Assembly (NCBI GenBank): GCA_002421685.1
Contig: DISB01000021.1
Span: 1-64,000 of the forward strand
DNA from: Bacteroidetes bacterium UBA6221
GTDB lineage: Bacteria > Bacteroidota > Bacteroidia > Chitinophagales > Chitinophagaceae
DNA: 64,000 nucleotides
Direction of reading: 5' to 3'
A model generated the notes under the pieces. It saw nothing but the letters and a program-made list of their open reading frames with translations. It had not been told where the DNA came from and did not search any database. The position numbers and the translations under genes are program-made. This document shows positions 8,610 through 17,758 of this stretch, one piece after another; positions within the stretch are counted from its first letter, which is position 1, and the number at the start of each line of letters is the position of its first letter.

Positions 8610-9485
8610 ATGAAATCATTATCAAAAATAATGATGGTAATCGCCGTATTACTATCATCAATAAACGGTTTTGCACAAATCAAGAATGCGAAAACAGAAA
8701 CCGTAAAGATTTACGGCAATTGTGGTATGTGCAAAGCCACCATCGAAAAAGCAGGTAACGTAAAAAAGGTAGCCAGCGTGGACTGGAACAAAGATACCAA
8801 GATGGCTACGCTCACGTATGACGGCGACAAAACAAATCAGGATGAAATCCTGAAACGTATCGCTTTGGCTGGTTATGACAGCGAGAAGTTCCGTGCGCCG
8901 GATGACGTATATGCTAAACTGGCTGGTTGCTGCCAGTATGATAGACCCGTGAAGACGGTTGCCAAAAACAAAGAGGCTGGCATGGACATGAATGCCGGAC
9001 ATGGCAATCACGACCATAGCCAAATGGCAGCTAACAAAGATGCAGCCCAAAACCAATCACAGCTAAAGGCTGTATTTGACAACTACTTTTCAGTGAAAGA
9101 TGCTTTGATAAAAACCGATGCGGCGACCGCATCTGCCAAAGCCGCTGAATTGGCTGCATCCCTTAAAGCAGTCGATATGAATAAGCTATCGGCAGAGGAA
9201 CATACGGCTTGGATGAAAGTGATGCAGGACTTGACGGCCAATGCGGAAAGCATTTCAAAATCAAAAGATGTTGCAAAACAAAGAAGTGCTTTTGCGGCAC
9301 TTTCGGGAAGCATCTACACACTGGCCAAAGTGTCTAAACAGGATACTCCCGTTTATTACCAGCACTGCCCTATGTACAATGGAGGTAAGGGAGCCAATTG
9401 GCTAAGTAAAGAGAATGCTGTTAAAAACCCATATTACGGCTCACAGATGCTTACCTGCGGCAGTACGGTCGAAACCATTAAATAA
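8610..9485 (+). CDS. Exported HMA plus DUF3347 copper-binding protein
   Basis: 291 residues. A signal peptide (first about 22 residues, ending INGFAQ) is followed by an HMA-like domain with a GNCGMC site near residue 37. A His/Met-rich linker (around 120-145) leads to a C-terminal DUF3347 domain with the marks YYQHCPMYNGGKGANWLS and NPYYGSQMLTCG. Such proteins act in the periplasm of Bacteroidota and are linked to copper handling through resemblance to CusB-associated domains. A second DUF3347 protein is at 27460-28116. It probably binds or transfers periplasmic copper; the exact partner is unknown. Confidence 0.85.
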   Translation: MKSLSKIMMVIAVLLSSINGFAQIKNAKTETVKIYGNCGMCKATIEKAGNVKKVASVDWNKDTKMATLTYDGDKTNQDEILKRIALAGYDSEKFRAPDDVYAKLAGCCQYDRPVKTVAKNKEAGMDMNAGHGNHDHSQMAANKDAAQNQSQLKAVFDNYFSVKDALIKTDAATASAKAAELAASLKAVDMNKLSAEEHTAWMKVMQDLTANAESISKSKDVAKQRSAFAALSGSIYTLAKVSKQDTPVYYQHCPMYNGGKGANWLSKENAVKNPYYGSQMLTCGSTVETIK

Positions 9486-9499
9486 CAGGTCTGAAAGCT

Positions 9500-9805
9500 A
9501 TGGTACAGTACAATGACATGGTGCAGGCGCTTAAAGACCTAAGACAGCGTGGATACAGTATGGACTTTAGTCTGTTGCCGGACTGCCTGTACTGTGCGTC
9601 AAGGAGCCTGAAACTAAAACCGGAGGATTTTACGGTTACGGAAACCCATAGGTTTGAAAGCCTCGACAGCAGTCCTGATAACAATGCCGTGATTTATGCC
9701 ATATCGTCCAATGATGGTAAGAATAAAGGCGTACTTGTGGATGCCTATGGTGCTTATGCCGAAGAAATGACCCATGAGATGGCAAAAAAATTAAGTGCAA
9801 CATAA
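9500..9805 (+). CDS. Small conserved protein, 'phosphoribosylpyrophosphate synthetase'-labelled family
   Basis: 101 residues. The sequence pattern (MDFSLLPDCLYC, then ISSNDGKNKGVLVDAYGAY) matches a Bacteroidota family that databases often label phosphoribosylpyrophosphate synthetase. It is far too short and lacks the PRPP loop, so that label does not describe its function. Two Cys sit in a CLYC pair that could bind metal. It lies 14 bases after the DUF3347 gene and 18 bases before copB, so it is part of the copper operon. The function is unknown. Confidence 0.7.
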   Translation: MVQYNDMVQALKDLRQRGYSMDFSLLPDCLYCASRSLKLKPEDFTVTETHRFESLDSSPDNNAVIYAISSNDGKNKGVLVDAYGAYAEEMTHEMAKKLSAT

Positions 9806-9823
9806 CTTTTAAAACCCCTTATT

Positions 9824-11947
9824 ATGAAAAAATACACGTGTCCCATGCACCCGCAGGTGCTAAAAGACGAACCAGGCAAATGCCCGCTTTGTGGCATGGC
9901 ACTGGTTCCCGTTGGCGGTAGCTCAGTTTCTCATGTACAAAAATCAGGACATGGGCATTCCGGGCATTCTCATCATAACCAAGCCAGAGATAGCTTTAAC
10001 AAACATGAGGGGCATCATACAGGCGATTTTCTCGCTCGTTTTTGGATAAGCCTCGTCATTACAATCCCTATCCTGCTCCTGTCACACATGATACAGCAAT
10101 GGTTGGGTTTCAGCCTTGCTTTCAATGGAGATAAATATGTGCTGCTGGCATTGGGTACAGTGATTTATAGCTATGGAGGCTTGCCGTTCCTAAAGGGAAT
10201 GATTGGCGAGGTGAACGCCAAAGCCATAGGGATGATGACACTTGTTGCTATCGCTATATCCGTAGCCTATGTCTATTCCGTAGCCGTTGTATTTGGCTTG
10301 CAGGGCATGGACTTCTTTTGGGAACTGGCTACGCTTATCGACATCATGCTGTTAGGGCATTGGCTGGAAATGCGTTCCCAAATGGCTGCTTCACGGGCTT
10401 TGCAATCATTGGTTGCTTTGCTGCCTAACGATGTCACGGTGGAGCGAAACGGAGAAGCGGTAAAAATAAAGCTTGAAGACCTGCAAAGCGGTGAAACGGC
10501 TATCATAAAACCGGGTGAAAAAATTCCAGCCGATGGATTGGTACTGGAGGGGCTTTCGTATATCAACGAGAGCATGCTTACCGGAGAAAGTATTCCCGTG
10601 AAAAAGGAAAAGGACGGAAAGGTCATCGCAGGCTCTATCAATGGCGATGGTGCGCTGAAAGTTAAGGTAACAGCCGTTGGAAAAGACAGCTACCTGAACA
10701 GGGTTATCAATCTTGTGCAGGAGGCACAAGCTACTAAGTCCAATACGCAAAACCTTGCGGACAAAGTTGCCAAATGGCTCACCTTTATTGCCATTGCCGT
10801 TGGCATAGGCACATTTGCCTATTGGTATGCAAGCAGTGGAGATATTGCCTTTGCGCTTGAAAGAATGGTGACGGTAATGGTAACGGCCTGCCCGCACGCA
10901 TTGGGCGTGGCTATCCCGTTGGTGGTCGCCATTTCCACAACGCTATCGGCGACCAATGGTCTGCTCATCCGCAACCGCACAGCATTTGAAACCACCCGAA
11001 AACTTTCCACTGTCATTTTTGATAAGACCGGAACGCTCACCAAAGGTTCCCATGCCGTAGAAAAGGTTATACCGTTAACAGACGAATATAATGCCGATGA
11101 GGTTATCCAGTATGCTGCCGCAGTACAGCAAAATTCGGAACACCATATCGCCAAAGGCATTATGGCTACATTGAAAGAAAAGAGCCTTGCCTTATGGAAG
11201 TCTGAAAACTTCAGCTATATGCAGGGCATAGGTGTTAAAGGTGTTGTGAACGGGAAAAATGTCGTAGCTGGCGGCCCGAATTATTTCACCGAAAACCACC
11301 TTTCCCTGCCTGAAATTCCAAACGAAATCAATCAAGAGGCCGAAACGGTCAACTTTGTCCTCATTGATGACCGGGTAATCGGCATCATTACTTTGGCAGA
11401 CAGCATCCGGGAGGGTTCGGCACAGGCGATTGAGGAACTCAAAAAAATGGGCATCAAGTCCTTTCTGCTCACCGGGGACAACGACAGGATTGCTGCTGCC
11501 GTAGCCGGAAAATTGGGTATGGACGGGTATTTGGCCAATGTGCTTCCGCATAACAAGCAGGAGAAAGTAAAGGAGTTTCAGGCAAAAGGCGAAATCGTAG
11601 CAATGACTGGTGATGGTGTAAATGATGCACCTGCACTGGCACAGGCAGATGTTGGAATTGCCGTGGGTTCCGGTACGGACGTGGCTGCCGAAACAGCCGA
11701 TATCATATTGGTGGACAGCGACCCGAGGGATGTGGTCAAACTGATTGACTTTGGCAGACTTACCTACAAGAAAATGATACAGAACCTGATATGGGCGGTT
11801 GGCTACAACGTGGTGGCAATACCACTTGCAGCAGGTATATTCTATCCAAATTTTGTTTTAAGCCCAGCAATGGGTGCGGTATTGATGAGCGTAAGTACGA
11901 TAGTAGTAGCGATTAATTCCCAACTTTTAAAAAGGAGACTGTCATGA
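9824..11947 (+). CDS. copB: CopB-type copper P-type ATPase (CPH motif)
   Basis: 707 residues. The N terminus carries a heavy-metal-binding domain with YTCPMHPQV and CPLCGM (residues 4-25), then a His-rich linker. The membrane motif is CPH (TACPHALGVAIPLVV, about residue 355), not CPC, which marks the CopB class (P1B-3, Cu). DKTGT (about 400) and GDGVND (about 596) are intact; in place of the usual HP dipeptide the sequence reads SEHHIAKG. The predicted role is export of copper to the periplasm. Its end overlaps the start of cusA by 4 bases (ATGA). A relic of a similar gene end lies at 26201-26257. Confidence 0.92.
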   Translation: MKKYTCPMHPQVLKDEPGKCPLCGMALVPVGGSSVSHVQKSGHGHSGHSHHNQARDSFNKHEGHHTGDFLARFWISLVITIPILLLSHMIQQWLGFSLAFNGDKYVLLALGTVIYSYGGLPFLKGMIGEVNAKAIGMMTLVAIAISVAYVYSVAVVFGLQGMDFFWELATLIDIMLLGHWLEMRSQMAASRALQSLVALLPNDVTVERNGEAVKIKLEDLQSGETAIIKPGEKIPADGLVLEGLSYINESMLTGESIPVKKEKDGKVIAGSINGDGALKVKVTAVGKDSYLNRVINLVQEAQATKSNTQNLADKVAKWLTFIAIAVGIGTFAYWYASSGDIAFALERMVTVMVTACPHALGVAIPLVVAISTTLSATNGLLIRNRTAFETTRKLSTVIFDKTGTLTKGSHAVEKVIPLTDEYNADEVIQYAAAVQQNSEHHIAKGIMATLKEKSLALWKSENFSYMQGIGVKGVVNGKNVVAGGPNYFTENHLSLPEIPNEINQEAETVNFVLIDDRVIGIITLADSIREGSAQAIEELKKMGIKSFLLTGDNDRIAAAVAGKLGMDGYLANVLPHNKQEKVKEFQAKGEIVAMTGDGVNDAPALAQADVGIAVGSGTDVAAETADIILVDSDPRDVVKLIDFGRLTYKKMIQNLIWAVGYNVVAIPLAAGIFYPNFVLSPAMGAVLMSVSTIVVAINSQLLKRRLS

Positions 11948-13218
11948 TAGAGAAAATTATTTCATGGTCAACGCACAACCGCTTTTTCGTGTGGATAGGC
12001 ATACTGCTGATTGTGGTTGGGGGCGTATGGTCGGTAATGACCACACCGGTTGATGCCATCCCCGACCTTTCCGAAAATCAGGTCATCGTTTACACCGAAT
12101 GGATGGGACGTAACCCCCAAATCATGGAAGACCAGATTACCTACCCTTTGGTTTCCAACTTGCAGGGTATTCCCAACGTTAAGGCCATTCGTGCAGCATC
12201 TATGTTTGGCATGAGTTTCATCTTTGTTGTATTTAATGACGATGCAGAAATCTATTGGGCAAGAACCCGTGTTTTGGAGCGGTTGAACTTCGCTCAAAAA
12301 GCATTACCACAAGGGGTAACTCCCACTCTCGGTCCCGATGGAACAGGCGTGGGTCATGTTTTTTGGTACACGCTTCAGGGCGATGGTTACGATTTGGGCG
12401 AACTCCGTGCAGTTCAGGACTGGTATGTAAAATTTGCAATGCAGAATGTAGAAGGTGTGAGCGAGGTGGCCTCTTTCGGAGGTTTCCAAAAACAATATCA
12501 GGTCAGCGTCAATCCCAACAAACTTATTTACTACAACATTTCAGCAATGGATGTGGCAAATGCCCTTAAAGCCAACAACCGTGACGTTGGAGGAAGTATC
12601 TATGAAATGAACCGTATGGGTTATATGATTAGAGGATTAGGTTATATCAAAGACATCCGGGATATAGAAGAAATTTCCGTTGGCTCAAATAAATCCATTC
12701 CCATCAAGCTGAAAGATGTTGCCGATGTACAAATGAGCAGCGACATCCGATTGGGAATTGTAGAAGAAAACGGCGAAGGCGAAGTAGTGGGCGGTGTGGT
12801 GGTTGCCAGATATGGCGAAAATGCAAAAGAAGTGATTGACCGTGTAAAAGAAAGGTTAGGCGATGTGGAAAAAGGTTTGCCTCCCGGAGTGAAGATTAAA
12901 ATTGCTTACGACCGTAGCAATTTAATTGAAGCTGCCATTGCAACATTGAAAGAGGCGTTGTGGGAAGAAATTATTGTGGTTTCATTAGTGGTGCTGATTT
13001 TTCTTTTCCATGTGCGAAGCGCAGTAGTGGCCATTGTTTCCATTCCCTTGTCGGTGCTGATTGGCTTTATGTTCGTGAAAATGTTTGGCATTTCACTCAA
13101 CATTATGTCATTGGGCGGTATTGCCTTAGCCATTGGCGATTTGGTGGATGCGGGAATTGTGATGACTGAAAACGCTTATAAAGGTTTAGTAAAAGCAGTT
13201 TTAAAAACAGAAGAATAA
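11944..13218 (+). CDS. cusA: CusA-type RND copper pump, N-terminal part
   Basis: 424 residues covering the first transmembrane helix, porter domain and helices up to the TM4 signature (GDLVDAGIVMTENAYK, residues about 398-413), which carries the proton-relay Asp. A full CusA has about 1,040 residues. This frame ends just after that helix at TAA 13216-13218. The rest follows in the -1 frame, starting at ATG 13218 with a TAATG overlap. A T TTA AAA heptamer lies at 13200-13206. The two pieces could be joined by frameshifting, made as two coupled chains, or result from a single-base deletion. HME-RND pumps of this kind drive Cu(I)/Ag(I) out through a TolC-type channel. Confidence 0.88.
   Translation: MIEKIISWSTHNRFFVWIGILLIVVGGVWSVMTTPVDAIPDLSENQVIVYTEWMGRNPQIMEDQITYPLVSNLQGIPNVKAIRAASMFGMSFIFVVFNDDAEIYWARTRVLERLNFAQKALPQGVTPTLGPDGTGVGHVFWYTLQGDGYDLGELRAVQDWYVKFAMQNVEGVSEVASFGGFQKQYQVSVNPNKLIYYNISAMDVANALKANNRDVGGSIYEMNRMGYMIRGLGYIKDIRDIEEISVGSNKSIPIKLKDVADVQMSSDIRLGIVEENGEGEVVGGVVVARYGENAKEVIDRVKERLGDVEKGLPPGVKIKIAYDRSNLIEAAIATLKEALWEEIIVVSLVVLIFLFHVRSAVVAIVSIPLSVLIGFMFVKMFGISLNIMSLGGIALAIGDLVDAGIVMTENAYKGLVKAVLKTEE
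13200..13206 (+). promoter_or_regulatory. Possible -1 ribosomal frameshift heptamer in cusA
   Basis: T TTA AAA lies in the zero frame (codons GTT TTA AAA), 9 bases before the stop codon of the N-terminal cusA frame. A -1 slip here would read ...VLKNRRIMEKQR and join the two halves without a gap. The heptamer fits the X XXY YYZ rule. Downstream stimulatory structure was not established. Confidence 0.4.
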
Positions 13219-15137
13219 TGGAAAAGCAAAGAATAGGAAATACAAAAGAATTGAGTGAGGAAGAACGTATCAAAATCATTGAACGCTCATCACGCACTGT
13301 TGGAAGAGCCGTTTTCTTTTCCATATTGGTAACGCTCATTTCATTCTCTCCCATATTGTTTCTCGAAGGGCAGGAAAAGAAAATGTTTTCGCCTTTGGTA
13401 TGGACAAAAACCTTTACTATGATTGGCTCCGCCATTATAGCATTATTTGTTGTCCCAATGCTGTTGCGTTCTTTAATGAAAGGCAAGCTCATTCCTGAAA
13501 GCAGAAACCCCGTTGCAAATTTCTTTATAAAAATATACAGCCCTGTTTTGCGCCTTTGCCAGCATTGGAAAAAAACGGTAATTGCTATTGCTGCTTTAAT
13601 CGTGGTGGGTAGCATTCCTTTTGTAGTGCGTTTGGGTTCGGAATTTATGCCACCGTTAGACGAAGGTTCTCTTTTGTTTATGCCCGTTACACTTCCTGAT
13701 GTTTCCAACAACGAAGCCAAACGTATTTTGCAGGTGCAGGACAAGCTCATTATGTCCGTTCCCGAAGTGGAAAATGTTCTGGGCAAAGCAGGTCGTGCCT
13801 ATACTGCAACCGACAATGCTCCGGTAAGTATGATTGAAAGCATTGTTGTATTAAAACCCCAATCGGAGTGGCGTAAAGGCATGACCACCGAAAAGCTGAT
13901 TTCGGAACTGAACGAAAAAGTGCAGATACCTGGTGTTACAAGTGGTTGGACACAGCCCATCATCAATCGTATCAATATGCTTTCGACAGGTGTCCGGACA
14001 GATATTGGTGTGAAAATTTATGGGCAAAACTTAGATACTATCTACAACCTTTCAAGGCAAATTGAAAAATCATTGAAAGGTATTGATGGGCTTGCAGATT
14101 TATATGTAGAGCAACTCACAGGCGGGAAATATTTGGATATAAGAATTAATCGGGAAGAAATTGCCCGATATAATCTTTCTATTGAAGAAGTGAATATGCT
14201 TATTGAAATGGCATTAGGAGGAATGCCTTTGACCAATACCATTGAAGGCAGGCAGCGTTTCAGCGTTTCCATGCGCTTAGCGCAGGATTTTAGAAGCGAT
14301 ATAGAAGAAATAAAACGAACGCCTTTGCAGACATCGGGTTACGGTGTTATTCCATTGTCAGCAGTGGCGGATGTTGAAATTTCGGAAGGCCCGCCAATGA
14401 TAAATTCTGAAAATGCCATGCTGCGGGGAACGGTTCTGTTCAATGTGCGTGGCAGGGATATGGGAAGCGTAGTTGGCGATGCTAAAAAACGTATTGATGC
14501 AGATTTTCAAAAGCTGCCCAAAGGCTATTTTATTGAATGGAGTGGGCAATATGAAAATAAGGTTCGAGCAGAGAACCGTTTAAAAATCATCATTCCCATT
14601 ACGCTTTTGATAATTGCTTTTGTCCTCTATTTCACTTTCCATTCGGTTAAGGAAATGGTGATTGTCCTTTCAAGTATTCCCATTGCATTAATCGGGGGGG
14701 TATATTCAATGTATTTTTTCGATGTGAATTTTTCGGTAGCTGTTGCGGTAGGTTTTATTGCCTTATTCGGCATTGCGGTAGAGACTGGTGTATTGATGCT
14801 CGTCTATATGAATGAAGCCATAAGAGATACAGTAGAAAAAAAGAAAAGTGCTGAACTCTCAAACGAAGATGTCGAGAAAGCCGTGTTTTCCGGTGCCGTA
14901 ATGCGTGTACGACCTAAACTGATGACGGTAATGGCCGATATGATTGGTTTAATGCCTATTCTTTTGGCAACAGGTGTAGGTAGTGATGTCATGAAGCCTA
15001 TTACAATACCTTTTGTTTTTGGCCTAATAACTTCTACTCTTTTCGTATTAATCGTTTTGCCAGTTATATATCAAATCGTCAAGGAAAGAGAAATAAAAAA
15101 ATATGGTAAAGTAGAATTTTTAGAAAACATAGATTAA
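13218..15137 (+). CDS. cusA: CusA-type RND copper pump, C-terminal part
   Basis: 639 residues that match the remaining part of CusA. It begins in the cytoplasmic loop after TM4 (EEERIKIIERSS), then TM5-6 (LEGQEKKMFSPL), the second porter domain including INMLSTGVRTDIGVKIYG with its conserved Met, and TM7-12. The TM10 relay Glu is present in GIAVETGVLM. On its own it lacks the first half of the pump, so it must act with the upstream piece. It starts at ATG 13218, overlapping the previous stop, and its own stop overlaps the next start, again as TAATG. The sequence is otherwise undamaged, which argues against an old pseudogene. Confidence 0.88.
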   Translation: MEKQRIGNTKELSEEERIKIIERSSRTVGRAVFFSILVTLISFSPILFLEGQEKKMFSPLVWTKTFTMIGSAIIALFVVPMLLRSLMKGKLIPESRNPVANFFIKIYSPVLRLCQHWKKTVIAIAALIVVGSIPFVVRLGSEFMPPLDEGSLLFMPVTLPDVSNNEAKRILQVQDKLIMSVPEVENVLGKAGRAYTATDNAPVSMIESIVVLKPQSEWRKGMTTEKLISELNEKVQIPGVTSGWTQPIINRINMLSTGVRTDIGVKIYGQNLDTIYNLSRQIEKSLKGIDGLADLYVEQLTGGKYLDIRINREEIARYNLSIEEVNMLIEMALGGMPLTNTIEGRQRFSVSMRLAQDFRSDIEEIKRTPLQTSGYGVIPLSAVADVEISEGPPMINSENAMLRGTVLFNVRGRDMGSVVGDAKKRIDADFQKLPKGYFIEWSGQYENKVRAENRLKIIIPITLLIIAFVLYFTFHSVKEMVIVLSSIPIALIGGVYSMYFFDVNFSVAVAVGFIALFGIAVETGVLMLVYMNEAIRDTVEKKKSAELSNEDVEKAVFSGAVMRVRPKLMTVMADMIGLMPILLATGVGSDVMKPITIPFVFGLITSTLFVLIVLPVIYQIVKEREIKKYGKVEFLENID

Positions 15138-17758
15138 TGGAAACAAAACACATACATACCATTCCCATCAATCAATTTATCACTCAACTTGCAAGTGATA
15201 AAGAAAATGGATTACTTTCTGATGAAGCAACAAAACGCCTTCAAAAGTTTGGCAGTAATGTCATTCAGGCAGACAAAGGAAAAAGCCCGTTAAGGATACT
15301 ATTGGAACAGTTCAATAGCCTCATGGTCTGGTTACTACTTTTCGCAGCCGGATTGTCTTTTTGGTTTCAGGAATATTTGGATGCCACAGCAATCCTGTTG
15401 GTTATCCTGATCAATGCTGTTGTAGGTTTCTGGATGGAATTGCAGGCACTACGCTCGATGAATGCACTGAAAAAAATGGCAAGCGTTCCGTCCAAAGTTT
15501 TTCGGGACGGAAAACTCATAGAAATTCCTTCCGAAGAATTGGTTCCGGGCGATGTGCTGTTTCTGGAAGCTGGCGATATCATAACCGCAGACGCAAGAAT
15601 TATTCAGGCTGCGCAGCTTTCCGTTAACGAAGCATCATTAACAGGGGAAGCTATGCCCGTTGAAAAGAAAGAAACCGAACTGCCTGAAAAAACTCCCCTT
15701 GCAGAACGCACAAATATGTTGCATAAGGGAACCTATGTCACCAACGGAAATGCAAAAGCATTGGTAACAGCAACGGGTATGCAAACCGAACTTGGTAAAA
15801 TTGCACACCTTGTTCAATCGGCAAAACAATCAGCTACACCGCTTGAAAAGAAACTACAAGTATTTAGCCGCAAACTAATCTACATCACAATCATATTGGT
15901 TGTCTTAATTTTTGTTGTCGGCCTTCTCACACATGGCGATTACGTAGAAATGCTTGAAACCGCTATTGCCCTTGCAGTAGCCGCTATTCCTGAAGGACTG
16001 CCAATTGTAGCAACATTGGCATTGGCACAGGGAATGATGAAAATGGCGAAGCACAAAATAATAGTAAAAAAGCTGGCTGCCGTTGAAACTTTAGGTGGAA
16101 CAACGATTATCTGTACCGATAAAACAGGAACGCTTACTCAAAACAAAATTGAAGTAAGCGAAGTCATCCCGGTAGATATTGCTTCAGAGAAAAACAAAGA
16201 ACTACTTACCCGTATCGGGATGCTTTGTAATACAGCATCTGTTGAAATCAACAATAACGGCGTTAATGAGATTGGTGACCCTCTGGAAACGGGACTGCTG
16301 AAATATGCTTACAAGCAAGGTGTATTAAAGGAGCAGGTAGAAAAAATCTTTCCGAAAATCAATGAAGTTCCATTTTCGTCAGAAACAAAAATGATGGCAA
16401 CGTTGCATAAAAACGGTAACGGATTTACCGTGTTTGCCAAAGGTGCAGCAGAGGAACTTCTCAACCAATGCACTTTCATTGTTAACGGCTACGATAAAAG
16501 TCAGCTAACTGAACAGCTAAAGGATGAGTGGAAACAGAAGTCTGAAAAACTTGCCGCATCGGGTTTAAGAATAATTGCAGGGGCATATAAAGAAACCACT
16601 AACGAAAACACACCATTACTGGAAGATTTGATATTTGCAGGACTTTACTGCATGATAGACCCGCCAGCAGAAGATGTTTATCAGGCTATTCAGGAAGCTA
16701 AGGATGCAGGTATCAGAGTAGTAATGATTACGGGTGACCATCCCGCTACTGCAAATTGTATCGCCAATCAACTTCACATTTCTTCCGAAAATGAGCCGAT
16801 AAGCGGGAAAGATATGCAACCTTATGAGCATCTAACAGAAATAGACAAGCAAAAATGGCTGCAAACATCGGTATTTGCACGGGTTACACCTGCTCAAAAA
16901 CTGGATTTAGTAACGGTGTTGCAGGAGCAGGGCAACATTGTAGGCATGACGGGAGATGGCGTAAATGATGCCCCTGCATTAAAAAAAGCAGACATCGGGA
17001 TTGCTATGGGGCAAAGGGGAACCCAGGTGGCACAGGAAGTTTCCGATATGGTGCTGAAAGACGATGCCTTTTCATCCATCGTTCATGCCATCAAACAGGG
17101 GAGAATAATCTTCAGCAATATTCAAAAATTTGTCATTTATCTGCTTTCCTGCAACATGAGCGAATTGTTTGTTGTGTCCCTCGCAGCATTATCCAATCTC
17201 CACTTCCAACTTTTGCCCCTGCAAATTTTATTTATCAACCTGGTTACGGATGTATTGCCCGCACTTGCATTGGGCGTAAGCGAAGGCAATCCTTTTGTAA
17301 TGAAACACAGGCCACGAAATCCTTCCGAGCCGCTCTTGAAAACAAAACAATGGTATGCCGTATGGGTATATGCAGCCGTTATTTCGGTTTGCACATTGGG
17401 TGCGGTGTTTGTAAGCCACTATTTCATACATGCCGGCACACAGTTTGACCCAAAGCTGTGCAACAACATTCTGTTTTTCACGCTCATATTCTGCCAGTTA
17501 TTTCATGTGTTCAATATGGCTTCCGCCAAAGTATCATTTTTTAAATCAGAAGTTTTCAGGAACAGATATGTATGGTATGCTTTGCTGTCTTGTACGCTTA
17601 TCATACTTGCTTTATTTTTTGCAACACCTGTCAAAGAAGCGTTGAACATTCAACCGCTTAATACAGAAGATTGGGTCGTAGTTTTTGTTTCAGCTACTTG
17701 CTCATTGCTGGTAATCCAACTATTAAAACGCTTAAAAATAATCCGTGATGAAGATTAG
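15137..17758 (+). CDS. P2-type (Ca2+-ATPase-like) cation P-type ATPase
   Basis: 873 residues with the full P-type layout: N-terminal cation-ATPase domain, actuator domain (SLTGEAMPV), M4 motif AAIPEGLP (about residue 284), DKTGTLTQ (about 328), GDGVNDAPAL (about 605) and the M5-M6 stretch FINLVTDVLPALALGVSEGNPF. The PEGLP and NLVTD motifs place it with Ca2+/Mn2+-type pumps, not the heavy-metal P1B class. It is coupled to cusA by a TAATG overlap and followed by a block for RNA and nucleotide metabolism. The substrate cannot be settled from sequence alone. Confidence 0.9.
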   Translation: METKHIHTIPINQFITQLASDKENGLLSDEATKRLQKFGSNVIQADKGKSPLRILLEQFNSLMVWLLLFAAGLSFWFQEYLDATAILLVILINAVVGFWMELQALRSMNALKKMASVPSKVFRDGKLIEIPSEELVPGDVLFLEAGDIITADARIIQAAQLSVNEASLTGEAMPVEKKETELPEKTPLAERTNMLHKGTYVTNGNAKALVTATGMQTELGKIAHLVQSAKQSATPLEKKLQVFSRKLIYITIILVVLIFVVGLLTHGDYVEMLETAIALAVAAIPEGLPIVATLALAQGMMKMAKHKIIVKKLAAVETLGGTTIICTDKTGTLTQNKIEVSEVIPVDIASEKNKELLTRIGMLCNTASVEINNNGVNEIGDPLETGLLKYAYKQGVLKEQVEKIFPKINEVPFSSETKMMATLHKNGNGFTVFAKGAAEELLNQCTFIVNGYDKSQLTEQLKDEWKQKSEKLAASGLRIIAGAYKETTNENTPLLEDLIFAGLYCMIDPPAEDVYQAIQEAKDAGIRVVMITGDHPATANCIANQLHISSENEPISGKDMQPYEHLTEIDKQKWLQTSVFARVTPAQKLDLVTVLQEQGNIVGMTGDGVNDAPALKKADIGIAMGQRGTQVAQEVSDMVLKDDAFSSIVHAIKQGRIIFSNIQKFVIYLLSCNMSELFVVSLAALSNLHFQLLPLQILFINLVTDVLPALALGVSEGNPFVMKHRPRNPSEPLLKTKQWYAVWVYAAVISVCTLGAVFVSHYFIHAGTQFDPKLCNNILFFTLIFCQLFHVFNMASAKVSFFKSEVFRNRYVWYALLSCTLIILALFFATPVKEALNIQPLNTEDWVVVFVSATCSLLVIQLLKRLKIIRDED

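Noticed and set aside
9500..9805. Small protein as a true PRPP synthetase
   Set aside because: It is 101 residues long and lacks the PRPP loop; the real PRPP synthetase is at 21510-22403.
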